Below are positions 26,911-35,867 of a stretch of 64,000 nt of DNA, piece by piece (the stretch's first letter is position 1; the number at the start of each line of letters is the position of its first letter). The position numbers and the translations under genes were made by a program. Under the pieces are notes generated by a model that worked only from the letters and a program-made list of their open reading frames with translations, had not been told where the DNA came from and made no database searches. This DNA is from an uncultured Roseburia sp. (lineage in GTDB: Bacteria > Bacillota_A > Clostridia > Lachnospirales > Lachnospiraceae), in NCBI GenBank assembly GCA_900557275.1, contig USRX01000004.1, forward strand, positions 62,001 through 126,000, given 5' to 3'.

Positions 26911-27060
26911 CCTATAAATATATTTCGAAAAGCATTTGATTGGCAAGATTCTTTAAGGCACAAGTTCCGGAGTGTATGAAAGTATTTGTAGGAAAAGAAG
27001 AAAAATATAAAAATCATGAAAAATACAAAAGAAAAATAGCAAAAACAGCCTTCCTATAGT

Positions 27061-27089
27061 TTGTAATCTGTGAAAAGCTATGCTATTAT
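27061..27089 (+). promoter_or_regulatory. Predicted promoter of leuC-leuD-thrC
   Basis: TTGTAA and TATTAT with 17-bp spacing. The 125-nt leader has no leucine-rich peptide, T-box motif or terminator, so attenuation is not apparent. Confidence 0.5.
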
Positions 27090-27216
27090 ATTTAAGTATG
27101 TACATATAATGAAAATGTATCTTTTTGCAATGGATAAGAAGTACATGAGAATGTAAACTGATTATTCGTAAGGGAAGATTTCGGGAGTACATGCTAATCG
27201 AAGGAGGAAACATATC

Positions 27217-28491
27217 ATGGGAATGACAATGACACAGAAAATTCTTGCTGCCCATGCAGGTCTTGAGTCTGTAACCGCCGGCCAGCTGATTGAAGCAAAG
27301 CTGGATGTTGTTATGGCAAATGACATCACAGGACCGATGGCGTTGCCGATTTTTCGACAGATGGCAGATAAAGTATTTGATAAGGATAAAGTAGTATTAG
27401 TACCGGATCATTTTACACCGAACAAAGATATCAAATCAGCGATCAACTCAAGAGCAATCCAGGATTTTGCAAAAGAGCAGGATCTGAAATGGTATCTTGT
27501 GCAGGGTAAATGTGGTGTAGAACATGCAATCTTACCGGAGTATGGTATCGTAGTAGCCGGAGAATGCATCATCGGCGCAGATTCCCATACCTGTACTTAC
27601 GGTGCCCTTGGCGCATTTTCTACCGGTGTAGGAACAACTGATATCTCTACCGGAATGGCTACCGGCGAGCTCTGGTTTAAAGTTCCGTCAGCAATCAAAT
27701 TCGTACTGACCGGAAAACCGGGACCGTATGTCAGCGGAAAAGATGTGATCATCCACATTATCGGAAAGATCGGTGTAGATGGCGCTCTTTACAAATCTAT
27801 GGAATTCGTAGGCGATGGTATCGCAAATCTTTCTATGGATGACCGTTTTACTATGGCAAATATGGCAATTGAAGCCGGTGCGAAAAACGGTATCTTTATC
27901 GTAGATGATCAGACAAGAGCGTACATAGATGCACATTCTGATAAAACTTATACCGCTTATGAGCCGGATGAGGATGCAGAGTACGATCAGGTTGTAGAGA
28001 TTGACCTGTCTGAGGTACGCCCGACCGTTGCTTTCCCACATCTTCCGGGAAATGCAAAGACAATTGATGAGGTAGAGGCTATGGAGCCGATTAAGATTGA
28101 CCAGGTTGTTATTGGTTCCTGTACAAACGGAAGAATCTCTGATATGAGAAAAGCTGCAGCTATCCTGAAAGGACATACTGTACATCCGGATGTTCGTGTC
28201 ATGGTAGTTCCGGCAACACAGGAAGTATATAAAGAATGTATCAAAGAAGGACTGGTTGACATCTTCATTGATGCAGGATGCGCATTTAACACACCGAGCT
28301 GCGGACCGTGTATGGGAGGTCATATGGGTGTAATGGCTCCGGGAGAGAAGTGTGTATCAACAACAAATCGTAACTTTGTCGGAAGAATGGGCGATGTAGA
28401 TTCCCTGATCTATCTGGCATCACCGGAAGTCGCAGCAGCAAGCGCCATCGCAGGCTGTATTGCTAATCCGGAGAAAGTAGGTGACAAGTAA
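27217..28491 (+). CDS. leuC: 3-isopropylmalate dehydratase large subunit
   Basis: 424 aa, the HacA/archaeal-like LeuC class of separate-subunit dehydratases. Isomerises 2- to 3-isopropylmalate. Aconitase-type Fe-S ligands: the cysteine of SCTNGR and the CGPCMGGH pair; HDH-like and GADSHTC motifs also present. RBS GAAGGAGG. Stop and leuD start overlap by one base (TAATG), so translation is coupled for a 1:1 complex. Confidence 0.95.
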   Translation: MGMTMTQKILAAHAGLESVTAGQLIEAKLDVVMANDITGPMALPIFRQMADKVFDKDKVVLVPDHFTPNKDIKSAINSRAIQDFAKEQDLKWYLVQGKCGVEHAILPEYGIVVAGECIIGADSHTCTYGALGAFSTGVGTTDISTGMATGELWFKVPSAIKFVLTGKPGPYVSGKDVIIHIIGKIGVDGALYKSMEFVGDGIANLSMDDRFTMANMAIEAGAKNGIFIVDDQTRAYIDAHSDKTYTAYEPDEDAEYDQVVEIDLSEVRPTVAFPHLPGNAKTIDEVEAMEPIKIDQVVIGSCTNGRISDMRKAAAILKGHTVHPDVRVMVVPATQEVYKECIKEGLVDIFIDAGCAFNTPSCGPCMGGHMGVMAPGEKCVSTTNRNFVGRMGDVDSLIYLASPEVAAASAIAGCIANPEKVGDK

Positions 28492-28991
28492 TGAAAGCAG
28501 CAAAAGGACATGTATTTAAATACGGAGATAACGTAGATACGGACGTAATCATTCCGGCAAGATATCTGAATTCATTTGACGCGCAGGAACTTGCAAGCCA
28601 TGCAATGGTAGACATTGATCCTACTTTTACCGAGAGAGTAAAACCGGGAGATATTATCGTGGCAAGAAAGAATTTCGGCTGCGGTTCTTCCAGAGAACAT
28701 GCACCGCTGTGTCTGAAGACAGCAGGTGTCAGCTGCATCATCGCAGAGACTTTTGCCAGAATCTTTTATCGTAATGCCATCAACATCGGACTTCCGATCA
28801 TTGAATGTCCGGATGCGGCAAGAGAGATTGAAGAGGGCGATGAAGTCGAAATCGATTTTGACAGCGGTAAAATTTATGACCGCACAAAAGGTACGGAGTA
28901 TCAGGGACAGGCATTCCCGCCGTTTATGCAGAAAATCATTGCTTGTGGCGGACTTGTAAATTATATTAACCAGAAGAAGCAGACAAAATAA
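28491..28991 (+). CDS. leuD: 3-isopropylmalate dehydratase small subunit
   Basis: 166 aa, the short LeuD type that partners a 420-residue LeuC. Swivelling beta/alpha domain with the substrate-recognition [12 protein letters not shown] motif at residues 61-72. Lies between leuC (one-base overlap) and thrC (16-bp gap). leuB, the next enzyme of the pathway, is not in the window. Confidence 0.95.
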   Translation: MKAAKGHVFKYGDNVDTDVIIPARYLNSFDAQELASHAMVDIDPTFTERVKPGDIIVARKNFGCGSSREHAPLCLKTAGVSCIIAETFARIFYRNAINIGLPIIECPDAAREIEEGDEVEIDFDSGKIYDRTKGTEYQGQAFPPFMQKIIACGGLVNYINQKKQTK

Positions 28992-29007
28992 CGAGGGGAC
29001 AGGAAAA

Positions 29008-30504
29008 ATGAAAGAGATTTTGTATACAAATACTCGTGATGAGCAGGAGAAAGTAACCGCTTCCCAGGCTATTTTAAATGGTCTTGCAAAAGATGGCGGT
29101 CTGTATGTACCAACAGAGATTCCGGAGCTGGATATTGATCTGGATGTTCTTGCTAAAATGACATATCAGGAAACCGCTTTCGAAGTAATGCGCAGATTCC
29201 TTACAGATTTTACAGAAGAAGAGCTGAAAAACTGTATCAAAAATGCATATGATGAGAAATTTGACACACCGGAGATCGCTCCTTTAGTAGAGGCTGATGG
29301 AATTTATTTCCTGGAGCTGTTCCATGGTTCTACCATCGCATTCAAAGATATGGCATTATCCATTTTGCCGCATCTTTTGATTACTGCTGCCAGAAAAAAT
29401 CAGGTAGAGAATGATATTGTGATCCTGACGGCAACTTCCGGAGATACCGGAAAAGCAGCATTGGCAGGTTTCGCAGATGTGGAAGGAACCAAGATTATTG
29501 TATTTTATCCGAAGCATGGTGTAAGCCCGATTCAGGAAAAACAGATGGTTACACAGAAGGGCGCCAATACTTTCGTTGTAGGTATTGAAGGAAACTTTGA
29601 TCAGGCGCAGACCGGAGTTAAGAAAATGTTCTCTGATCCGGAACTGGCAAAAGAACTTGCAGAAGCAGGATACCAGTTTTCTTCTGCAAACTCTATTAAT
29701 ATCGGACGTCTGGTGCCACAGATTGTTTATTATGTATATGCATATGCAAAATTATATGCCGGCGGAGCAATCAAAAAAGGCGAAGCCATCAATGTAACTG
29801 TTCCTACCGGTAATTTTGGAAATATTCTTGCTGCTTTTTATGCAAAGAATATGGGGCTGCCGATTGCAAAACTGATCTGTGCATCCAATGAGAACAAAGT
29901 CTTGTATGATTTCTTCTCTACAGGTATTTACGACAAGAACCGTGAGTTTATCCTTACTTCTTCTCCGTCTATGGATATCCTGATTTCCAGCAACCTGGAG
30001 CGTCTGATCTACAGAATTTCAGGAAATGATGCTAAGATCAATAAGACTCTTATGGCAGAGCTTTCCAAAGAGGGCAAATATGGTCTGACTCCTCTTATGA
30101 AGGAACAGCTGACTTCTTTCTATGGTAATTATGCCAGTGAAAAAGATATGTCTGCAGCGATTTATACCATTTATGAGGATACCGGATATGTACTGGATCC
30201 GCATACCGCTGTTGCAGCAGCTGTTTATAAAAAATATCGGGCAGCGACAAAAGATAAAGCAGTTACAGTCGTAGCATCTACAGCAAGCCCGTTCAAATTT
30301 ACAAGAAGCGTAATGGATGCCATTGACAAAGAAAAATATGATGCAATGTCAGATTTTGAATTGGTAGATGAGCTTTCTAAGATTGCACAGGTAAAAGTTC
30401 CGAATGCTATTGAAGAGATCCGTTCAGCAGAGGTGCTTCACAAAACGGTATGTGAAGTAGAAGATATGCCGAAGACTGTTAAAGGATTTCTTGGCATAAA
30501 ATAA
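29008..30504 (+). CDS. thrC: Threonine synthase
   Basis: 498 aa, the long class. Converts O-phosphohomoserine to threonine with PLP on Lys113 (HGSTIAFKDMALS); phosphate-binding ATSGDTGKAAL. RBS AGGGGACAGG. Cotranscribed with leuCD, so threonine (the isoleucine precursor) and leucine synthesis are tied in one operon. Terminator at 30597. Confidence 0.95.
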   Translation: MKEILYTNTRDEQEKVTASQAILNGLAKDGGLYVPTEIPELDIDLDVLAKMTYQETAFEVMRRFLTDFTEEELKNCIKNAYDEKFDTPEIAPLVEADGIYFLELFHGSTIAFKDMALSILPHLLITAARKNQVENDIVILTATSGDTGKAALAGFADVEGTKIIVFYPKHGVSPIQEKQMVTQKGANTFVVGIEGNFDQAQTGVKKMFSDPELAKELAEAGYQFSSANSINIGRLVPQIVYYVYAYAKLYAGGAIKKGEAINVTVPTGNFGNILAAFYAKNMGLPIAKLICASNENKVLYDFFSTGIYDKNREFILTSSPSMDILISSNLERLIYRISGNDAKINKTLMAELSKEGKYGLTPLMKEQLTSFYGNYASEKDMSAAIYTIYEDTGYVLDPHTAVAAAVYKKYRAATKDKAVTVVASTASPFKFTRSVMDAIDKEKYDAMSDFELVDELSKIAQVKVPNAIEEIRSAEVLHKTVCEVEDMPKTVKGFLGIK

Positions 30505-30596
30505 ACAGCACATACGATCCGGAAAGGATTTTTAGTTGGAAGATGGAAGTCCTGGATTTCACGATATGGTATCTTAAGACGGACAGATCGGACCTT

Positions 30597-30630
30597 CCCA
30601 TCAGCAGTGTATCTGTTGGTGGGATTTTTC
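30597..30630 (+). terminator. Terminator after thrC
   Basis: CCCATCAGCAG pairs with CTGTTGGTGGG (two G-U pairs) around a 5-nt loop, followed by ATTTTTC. 30631-30829 holds nothing I recognise. Confidence 0.8.
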
Positions 30631-30829
30631 TGGTTATATATGGTAATAAGTTTACAAAAAATGGATTATTACGGAAGAAAAGATATACCATAAGCCAGAA
30701 ATTTCAGACCAGATGGAATGTGTGAGAGGTATCATGTTTTCAACCAATATGGAGTTCTGTTTCACAAATTTTGCATATGGGTATTGCGAAAATGATAATA
30801 AAATAACAAATATTAAAATATATCAATAA

Positions 30830-30851
30830 AAATGATTAAATTTAATCATTT
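30830..30851. promoter_or_regulatory. 22-bp perfect palindrome upstream of leuA
   Basis: AAATGATTAAA followed directly by its reverse complement TTTAATCATTT, with no mismatch. It lies 62 bp before the leuA start, just upstream of a TAAGAT -10-like hexamer (30872). A likely operator; the AraC-type domain fused to this LeuA is the obvious candidate ligand, though AraC proteins more often bind direct repeats. Confidence 0.6.
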
Positions 30852-30913
30852 ATTTCGGGGTAATTCTATGTTAAGATAGCATCATTGTTAGAAGAGAGAG
30901 GAATGAATGATAC

Positions 30914-32905
30914 ATGAAGAACTGTGATAAATACCAGCGCGCATATTTTATGCCGCCGGAATGTACATATGACTGGGTAAAAAAAGAATATATTACTGAG
31001 ACTCCAATCTGGTGCAGCGTGGATCTGCGAGACGGTAATCAGGCACTGATTGAGCCAATGAGTCTGGATGAAAAACTTGAATTTTTCCAGACTTTAGTAG
31101 ACATTGGATTTAAAGAGATTGAAGTTGGCTTTCCGGCTGCTTCTGAAACAGAATATAACTTTCTGCGTACATTGATCGAGCGGGATATGATCCCGGATGA
31201 TGTGACTGTACAGGTACTGACACAGGCAAGAGAACATATTATCCGTAAGACTTTTGAAGCAGTACAGGGTGCCCCTCATGCAGTGATCCATCTGTATAAT
31301 TCCACATCTGTAGCACAGCGTGAGCAGGTGTTTAAAAAAGATAAAGAGCAGATCAAAAAAATCGCTGTAGATGGCGCTATCCTTTTACGTGATCTGGCAG
31401 AAGAGACTGATGGAAACTTCTCTTTCCAGTACAGCCCGGAGAGTTTTTCCGGTACGGAAGTTGATTATGCTGTAGATGTATGTAATGCTGTTCTGGATGT
31501 ATGGCAGCCAAAGAAAGAAAATAAAGTCATCATTAATATTCCGACAACGGTAGAACTGGCAATGCCACATGTGGTAGCAACTCAGGTAGAGTATGTCAGC
31601 AAACATCTGAAATACAGAGATGCGGTAACTTTATGTCTGCATCCGCATAATGACCGTGGAACAGGCGTCAGCGTGGCAGAACTTGGTGTACTTGCCGGAG
31701 CGGACCGTATTGAAGGTACCTTGTTTGGAAACGGAGAACGTACCGGTAACGTAGATATCGTGACACTGGCGATGAACATGTATACCCATGGCGTAGATCC
31801 AAAACTGGATTTCTCCAATATTCCGAAGATCCGTGAGATGTATGAGCGTTGTACCAGAATGCATGTATATGAGCGTCAGCCATATTCCGGAGATCTTGTA
31901 TTTACTGCATTTTCCGGTTCTCATCAGGATGCTATCGCAAAAGGCATGGATTTCCGAAAAGAGAGAAACGAAAAGATCTGGAGTGTTCCGTATCTGCCAA
32001 TTGATCCGGTGGATGTGGGACGTACTTACGAAGCAGATGTTATTCGCATCAACAGTCAGTCCGGTAAAGGCGGTGTTGGATATATTCTGAAACAGAATTT
32101 CGGCATTTCACTGCCAGAGAAAATGCGTGAAGATGTCGGATATACGGTCAAAGCCGTATCTGATCATGAGCACAAAGAACTTTCACCGCAGCTCGTATAT
32201 GAGCTCTTTGAAGATAAATATATTAACAAACAGCCATATTTCCAGATTGAGGAGTGTCACTTTAAACAGGTGGACGGCATTATGGCAGAGGCAACCATCA
32301 ACCATGGAGGAAAATCTACCATCGTAAATGCGATTGGAAATGGTCGTCTGGATGCAGTGAGCAATGTGCTGAAACAGTATTTTGGCATCAGTTACGAGCT
32401 GTCCGTATACGAAGAACATGCTATGTCTAAAGGTTCCTCTTCAAAGGCGATGGCGTATGTTGGTATCCGTTGTCAGGGCGCTATGTATTGGGGCGTTGGC
32501 ACCGACGATGATATCATCAAAGCTTCTGTACATGCACTTGTAGTTGCAGTCAACCAGTTGGATGCTGTAAAAAGCGATACCGATGCAACAGATGAACGTA
32601 TGATGGAGATCATGAATTTTATTCAGACGAATTATCTGACAGTTACACTGGAAGAGTTGGCTGAAAAGTTCCATCTGACAGAGCCATATCTGTCTAAATA
32701 TATCAAAGAGAAATCCGGTAAGACATTCGGAGAGAACCTTCAGAATATCCGGATGAAACGGGCAAAGAGCCTTCTGAAAAATTCCGGTATGACAGTGGAA
32801 AACATTGCATATGCAGTAGGTTATCAGAATGTAGAGCACTTTAACCGTACCTTTAAGAAGAAATTTGAAATGACGCCGATTCAGTATCGAAACAGTAAAA
32901 ATTAA
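30914..32905 (+). CDS. leuA: 2-isopropylmalate synthase fused to a C-terminal AraC-type DNA-binding domain
   Basis: 663 aa. Residues 31-400 are the catalytic barrel of the LeuA2/yeast-like class: DLRDGNQ at 37-43, metal-binding HPHNDRG at 243-249, GNGERTGN at 272-279. Residues 440-552 are the LeuA regulatory (leucine-binding, dimerising) domain. Residues of about 563-660 are a full AraC/XylS double helix-turn-helix: [23 protein letters not shown], then the signature [21 protein letters not shown] and ending MTPIQYR. No stop or frameshift lies between, so this is one polypeptide. Normal LeuA of this class ends near residue 560. It makes the first committed leucine precursor and might also sense leucine to control transcription. 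Confidence 0.93.
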   Translation: MKNCDKYQRAYFMPPECTYDWVKKEYITETPIWCSVDLRDGNQALIEPMSLDEKLEFFQTLVDIGFKEIEVGFPAASETEYNFLRTLIERDMIPDDVTVQVLTQAREHIIRKTFEAVQGAPHAVIHLYNSTSVAQREQVFKKDKEQIKKIAVDGAILLRDLAEETDGNFSFQYSPESFSGTEVDYAVDVCNAVLDVWQPKKENKVIINIPTTVELAMPHVVATQVEYVSKHLKYRDAVTLCLHPHNDRGTGVSVAELGVLAGADRIEGTLFGNGERTGNVDIVTLAMNMYTHGVDPKLDFSNIPKIREMYERCTRMHVYERQPYSGDLVFTAFSGSHQDAIAKGMDFRKERNEKIWSVPYLPIDPVDVGRTYEADVIRINSQSGKGGVGYILKQNFGISLPEKMREDVGYTVKAVSDHEHKELSPQLVYELFEDKYINKQPYFQIEECHFKQVDGIMAEATINHGGKSTIVNAIGNGRLDAVSNVLKQYFGISYELSVYEEHAMSKGSSSKAMAYVGIRCQGAMYWGVGTDDDIIKASVHALVVAVNQLDAVKSDTDATDERMMEIMNFIQTNYLTVTLEELAEKFHLTEPYLSKYIKEKSGKTFGENLQNIRMKRAKSLLKNSGMTVENIAYAVGYQNVEHFNRTFKKKFEMTPIQYRNSKN

Positions 32906-32920
32906 TTAATCATATATAAT

Positions 32921-32979
32921 AAAAAATCCTGTCTTTTTGTTTTTATTATGAGCAGTAAACAAAGAGACAGGATTTTTAT
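32921..32979. terminator. Long-stem terminator after leuA
   Basis: AAATCCTGTCTTTTTGTTT pairs with AAACAAAGAGACAGGATTT, about 19 bp with one mismatch, followed by T-rich DNA. Confidence 0.9.
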
Positions 32980-33065
32980 TTAAAAAGAGAAAGATAATCA
33001 GGGCAATAGAAATAGTAGTTAAAAGGTATTTCTATATATTGTTGTAAAATCAGAGCCTTGAAAAT

Positions 33066-33275
33066 TTGAAAACGATTCTTGAAAGTTGCGGGTCTGATGT
33101 GGATCATGTGGTAAAAACAACAATTTTTATTGATAATATGGCGGATTTTGGAAAAGTAAATGAGATTTACGCACAGTATTTTCATAATGAAGTTCCAGCG
33201 AGATCCTGCGTGGCAGTAGAACAGCTTCCCAAAGCAGCACTGGTTGAAGTTGAGGCAATTGCTGTGGAAAAATAA
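33066..33275 (+). pseudogene. ridA: 5'-truncated ridA (reactive intermediate deaminase)
   Basis: Only the C-terminal 69 or so of about 125 residues remain: VVKTTIFIDNMADFGKVNEIYAQYF, then PARSCVAVEQLPKAALVEVEAIAVEK, including the substrate arginine of RidA. The frame opens at a TTG without a ribosome site and the upstream sequence carries stops. RidA clears enamine/imine by-products of threonine dehydratase, a natural neighbour of this amino acid block. Probably dead, with a functional copy elsewhere. Confidence 0.8.
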
Positions 33276-33381
33276 TCAGATTATGCATGGGTAGGTAATA
33301 CATGAAAGATACCGTCGGATAAAAACTGTATTGTATCTGCTTTGCTATTTTGATAAATTTATATTACAATATATTTTTAAA

Positions 33382-33402
33382 TGTAAAAAGCGATATTTTA
33401 CA
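33382..33402 (+). promoter_or_regulatory. Inverted repeat in front of the TetR gene
   Basis: TGTAAAA and TTTTACA separated by 7 bp, ending at the AGGAGG ribosome site of the regulator. Typical size and place for a TetR autoregulatory operator. Confidence 0.5.
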
Positions 33403-33415
33403 GGAGGACGGTTAA

Positions 33416-34015
33416 ATGAGAGAAAAACAGTTATCTGTTTCAGATACGGAAGAAAAAATACTAACAGCTGCATTGAAAGTTATAAATAGAGAGACCATCA
33501 GTGGAACAAGGATACATCTTATCGCAAAAGAGGCAGATGTAGCGCAGTCAAATGTACATTATTATTACAAGACAAAACAGGATCTGATGGATAGTTTGCA
33601 GGAACGGGTTCTTGAAGAATGTTATGACATAAGAAGAAGCAATGTTGGAGATGAGACATTGGAAGGACAGCTCCATACATTTTTTGAACAGAAAAAGCAT
33701 CTGATCCTGAAAAAAAGAAATTATGATTTTGCGGAGTTGAATTTTATCATTCAGTCTAAACTGGATGTGACAATGAAAAACAGGTTTCAGAAAGCTTATG
33801 AAGAATGGCGGGATGATATTCGGGAAATTATTATTCGATTTTATCCAATGATTTCAGAAGAGGATAAAGAGCAAATTCCATATGTGATCGTATCGATGTT
33901 AGAGGGGGCATCGTTGCAGGTACTGATTGATGCAGATGATTTTAATGCAGATATGTATTTTGGACATGCAGAAAAAATGGCATTAACATATATTTATAAT
34001 GCAGGTAAAAAATAA
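33416..34015 (+). CDS. TetR/AcrR-family transcriptional regulator
   Basis: 199 aa. N-terminal helix-turn-helix (about residues 12-58: EEKILTAALKVINRE, then IAKEADVAQSNVHYYYKTKQDLMDSL) and an all-helical ligand/dimer domain with no family I can name. RBS AGGAGG. No transporter or enzyme gene is divergent or cotranscribed, so its target is unknown; the dyad at 33382 suggests autoregulation. Followed by a terminator at 34159. Confidence 0.85.
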   Translation: MREKQLSVSDTEEKILTAALKVINRETISGTRIHLIAKEADVAQSNVHYYYKTKQDLMDSLQERVLEECYDIRRSNVGDETLEGQLHTFFEQKKHLILKKRNYDFAELNFIIQSKLDVTMKNRFQKAYEEWRDDIREIIIRFYPMISEEDKEQIPYVIVSMLEGASLQVLIDADDFNADMYFGHAEKMALTYIYNAGKK

Positions 34016-34158
34016 AATGTATGTTATGTATCTGCTGATATAAAAATTTTGGAGATGAATTATTGAAAAGAGGGCATAGATGAAAAGGGGAAGCAACAGA
34101 CTGTATATGTGACAGACGAAAGGGGAATGAACATCACAGAATAAATGATATGATTTGG

Positions 34159-34220
34159 AATCCTGTTTTTACAAAATAACGAAAAATTCGGTTGTTTTGT
34201 GAAGGCAGGATTTTTGTTTT
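34159..34220 (+). terminator. Terminator between the TetR gene and deoC
   Basis: AATCCTG pairs with CAGGATT and, inside, CAAAATAAC with GTTGTTTTG, followed by TTTTTGTTTTT. 34221-34421 holds a weak TATGAT box but nothing firm. Confidence 0.75.
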
Positions 34221-34421
34221 TTGATCGGGTAGATTTTTTGATCAAAATAAGATATGATACAGTTGTTATGTATGAGAAAATATGTGTTGCGGGACGTTGG
34301 ATATATAATGTTTTCCTGATTATGTGATTTTTAGAACTTTATTAGGATAAGCATAGAAGTAAGGCAGGCAGAATACCTGTATCTGAGAGAATCGGAAGAA
34401 AGTCTGGAGGCATAAGCAGAA

Positions 34422-35063
34422 ATGAAAAAAGAAGAATTATATCAGTATGTAGATCATACAGCCCTGAAGGCATTTACTACATGGAAGGAGATAAAAAAAC
34501 TCTGTGAGGAAGCATTGCAGTATCAGATGGCATCCGTATGTATTCCAAGCTGTTATGTGGCACGGGTTCATGAGGCATATCCGAAACTGAAGATCTGCAC
34601 TGTTGTGGGATTCCCGCTGGGGAATGCCAATACAGCAGCCAAACTTGCAGAAACAGAAGCTGCATTACAGGACGGTGCACAGGAGATTGATATGGTCATC
34701 AATGTGTGCGATGTAAAAAATGGAGAGTATGAGAAGGTAACGGCGGAGATTCGTGCTTTAAAACAGGTGTGCAAAGACCACATTTTAAAAGTCATTATCG
34801 AGACATGTTATCTGACAGAAGCAGAGAAAATTGCCATGTGCCATTGTGTGACAGAGGCAGGTGCAGATTTTATTAAAACATCTACCGGATTCGGAACGGG
34901 CGGAGCAACTTTGGAAGATGTTAAACTCATGCGCAAGTATGTAGGAAATAATGTGAAGATTAAAGCTGCCGGCGGCATCCGGACAAAAGAAGATATGGAG
35001 GCATTTCTGAAAGCCGGGGCAGATCGAATCGGGACCAGTGGCGCTATTGCAATGCTGGGATAA
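34422..35063 (+). CDS. deoC: Deoxyribose-phosphate aldolase
   Basis: 213 aa, normal length. Splits 2-deoxyribose 5-phosphate to acetaldehyde and glyceraldehyde 3-phosphate in nucleoside catabolism. Schiff-base Lys152 in DFIKTSTGFGTGGAT, second lysine Lys123 (LKVIIE), and KAAGGIR near the C-terminus. RBS TCTGGAGG. It stands 223 bp before cdd; both serve pyrimidine nucleoside salvage, although deoA/deoB are absent here. Confidence 0.94.
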   Translation: MKKEELYQYVDHTALKAFTTWKEIKKLCEEALQYQMASVCIPSCYVARVHEAYPKLKICTVVGFPLGNANTAAKLAETEAALQDGAQEIDMVINVCDVKNGEYEKVTAEIRALKQVCKDHILKVIIETCYLTEAEKIAMCHCVTEAGADFIKTSTGFGTGGATLEDVKLMRKYVGNNVKIKAAGGIRTKEDMEAFLKAGADRIGTSGAIAMLG

Positions 35064-35286
35064 TAAAACGGATCTTATTTTGTAATCTGTGATGGATACG
35101 TAGATGCCACAGTAATGAATAGAATAATATATCTTTTTTCGTGATTGTAAAAATATAATATTCAAAGACAAATATTTTGATAAGATTTTAACAATAGAAA
35201 AAGATGTCAAGAATATCTTTTATTAAAATACTGAAAAATAATAACAAATACTACGCCAAAATAAGGCGAAATAAGGATTTTAATTT

Positions 35287-35700
35287 ATGGTGGAATATGA
35301 TACACTAGTGAAAGCAGCGTTGACTGCAAGAAAAAATGCATATGCTCCTTATTCAAAATTTCGTGTAGGAGCAGCATTGCTTGGCACAGATGGCCGTGTT
35401 TATACCGGCTGTAATATTGAAAATGCAGCGTATTCGCCCACAAACTGTGCGGAACGGACCGCCATATTTAAAGCTGTGTCGGAAGGGTGCAGAGGATTTC
35501 AGGCAATTGCCATCGCCAGTGATGCGCAACAGCCGACAGCGCCCTGTGGTGTTTGTCGACAGGTACTGGCTGAATTTTGTTCCCCGGATTTTGTGGTGCT
35601 TATGAGTGACCGGGATGGTAGATATGACAAAAAAACATTGGGAGACTTATTGCCGGAAGCATTTGGCTCCAGCTTTTTATCAACAGGTACAGATTTGTAA
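35287..35700 (+). CDS. cdd: Cytidine deaminase
   Basis: 137 aa, homotetrameric type. Deaminates cytidine and deoxycytidine to uridines. Zinc and catalytic residues: Cys54 and Glu56 in NCAERTA, Cys87 and Cys90 in PCGVCRQ. Weak RBS AAGGA. Functional neighbour of deoC. The 223-bp gap before it shows no terminator, so the two may be cotranscribed. Confidence 0.93.
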   Translation: MVEYDTLVKAALTARKNAYAPYSKFRVGAALLGTDGRVYTGCNIENAAYSPTNCAERTAIFKAVSEGCRGFQAIAIASDAQQPTAPCGVCRQVLAEFCSPDFVVLMSDRDGRYDKKTLGDLLPEAFGSSFLSTGTDL

Positions 35701-35867
35701 GTGCTGATATAGCATATCTGGACTTACGGCAATGGAATGATAGAAGATGTTGCATTTTAAATAATGATTTCTGCCATTGAGGCAGAGATTGTTATTGAAC
35801 AAAGAGTACATGCAGAAGGGATTTCTGTTTTGTATAGATAGATGAGATGAGTACAGGAGGTAACTGA

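Noticed and set aside
27111..27160. Possible leader peptide before leuC
   Set aside because: The 13-codon ORF has one Leu codon, no ribosome site and no attenuator hairpin.
27688..28323. 211-codon open frame opposite leuC
   Set aside because: Cys/Ile/Tyr-rich composition typical of antisense frames, and it lies wholly within leuC.
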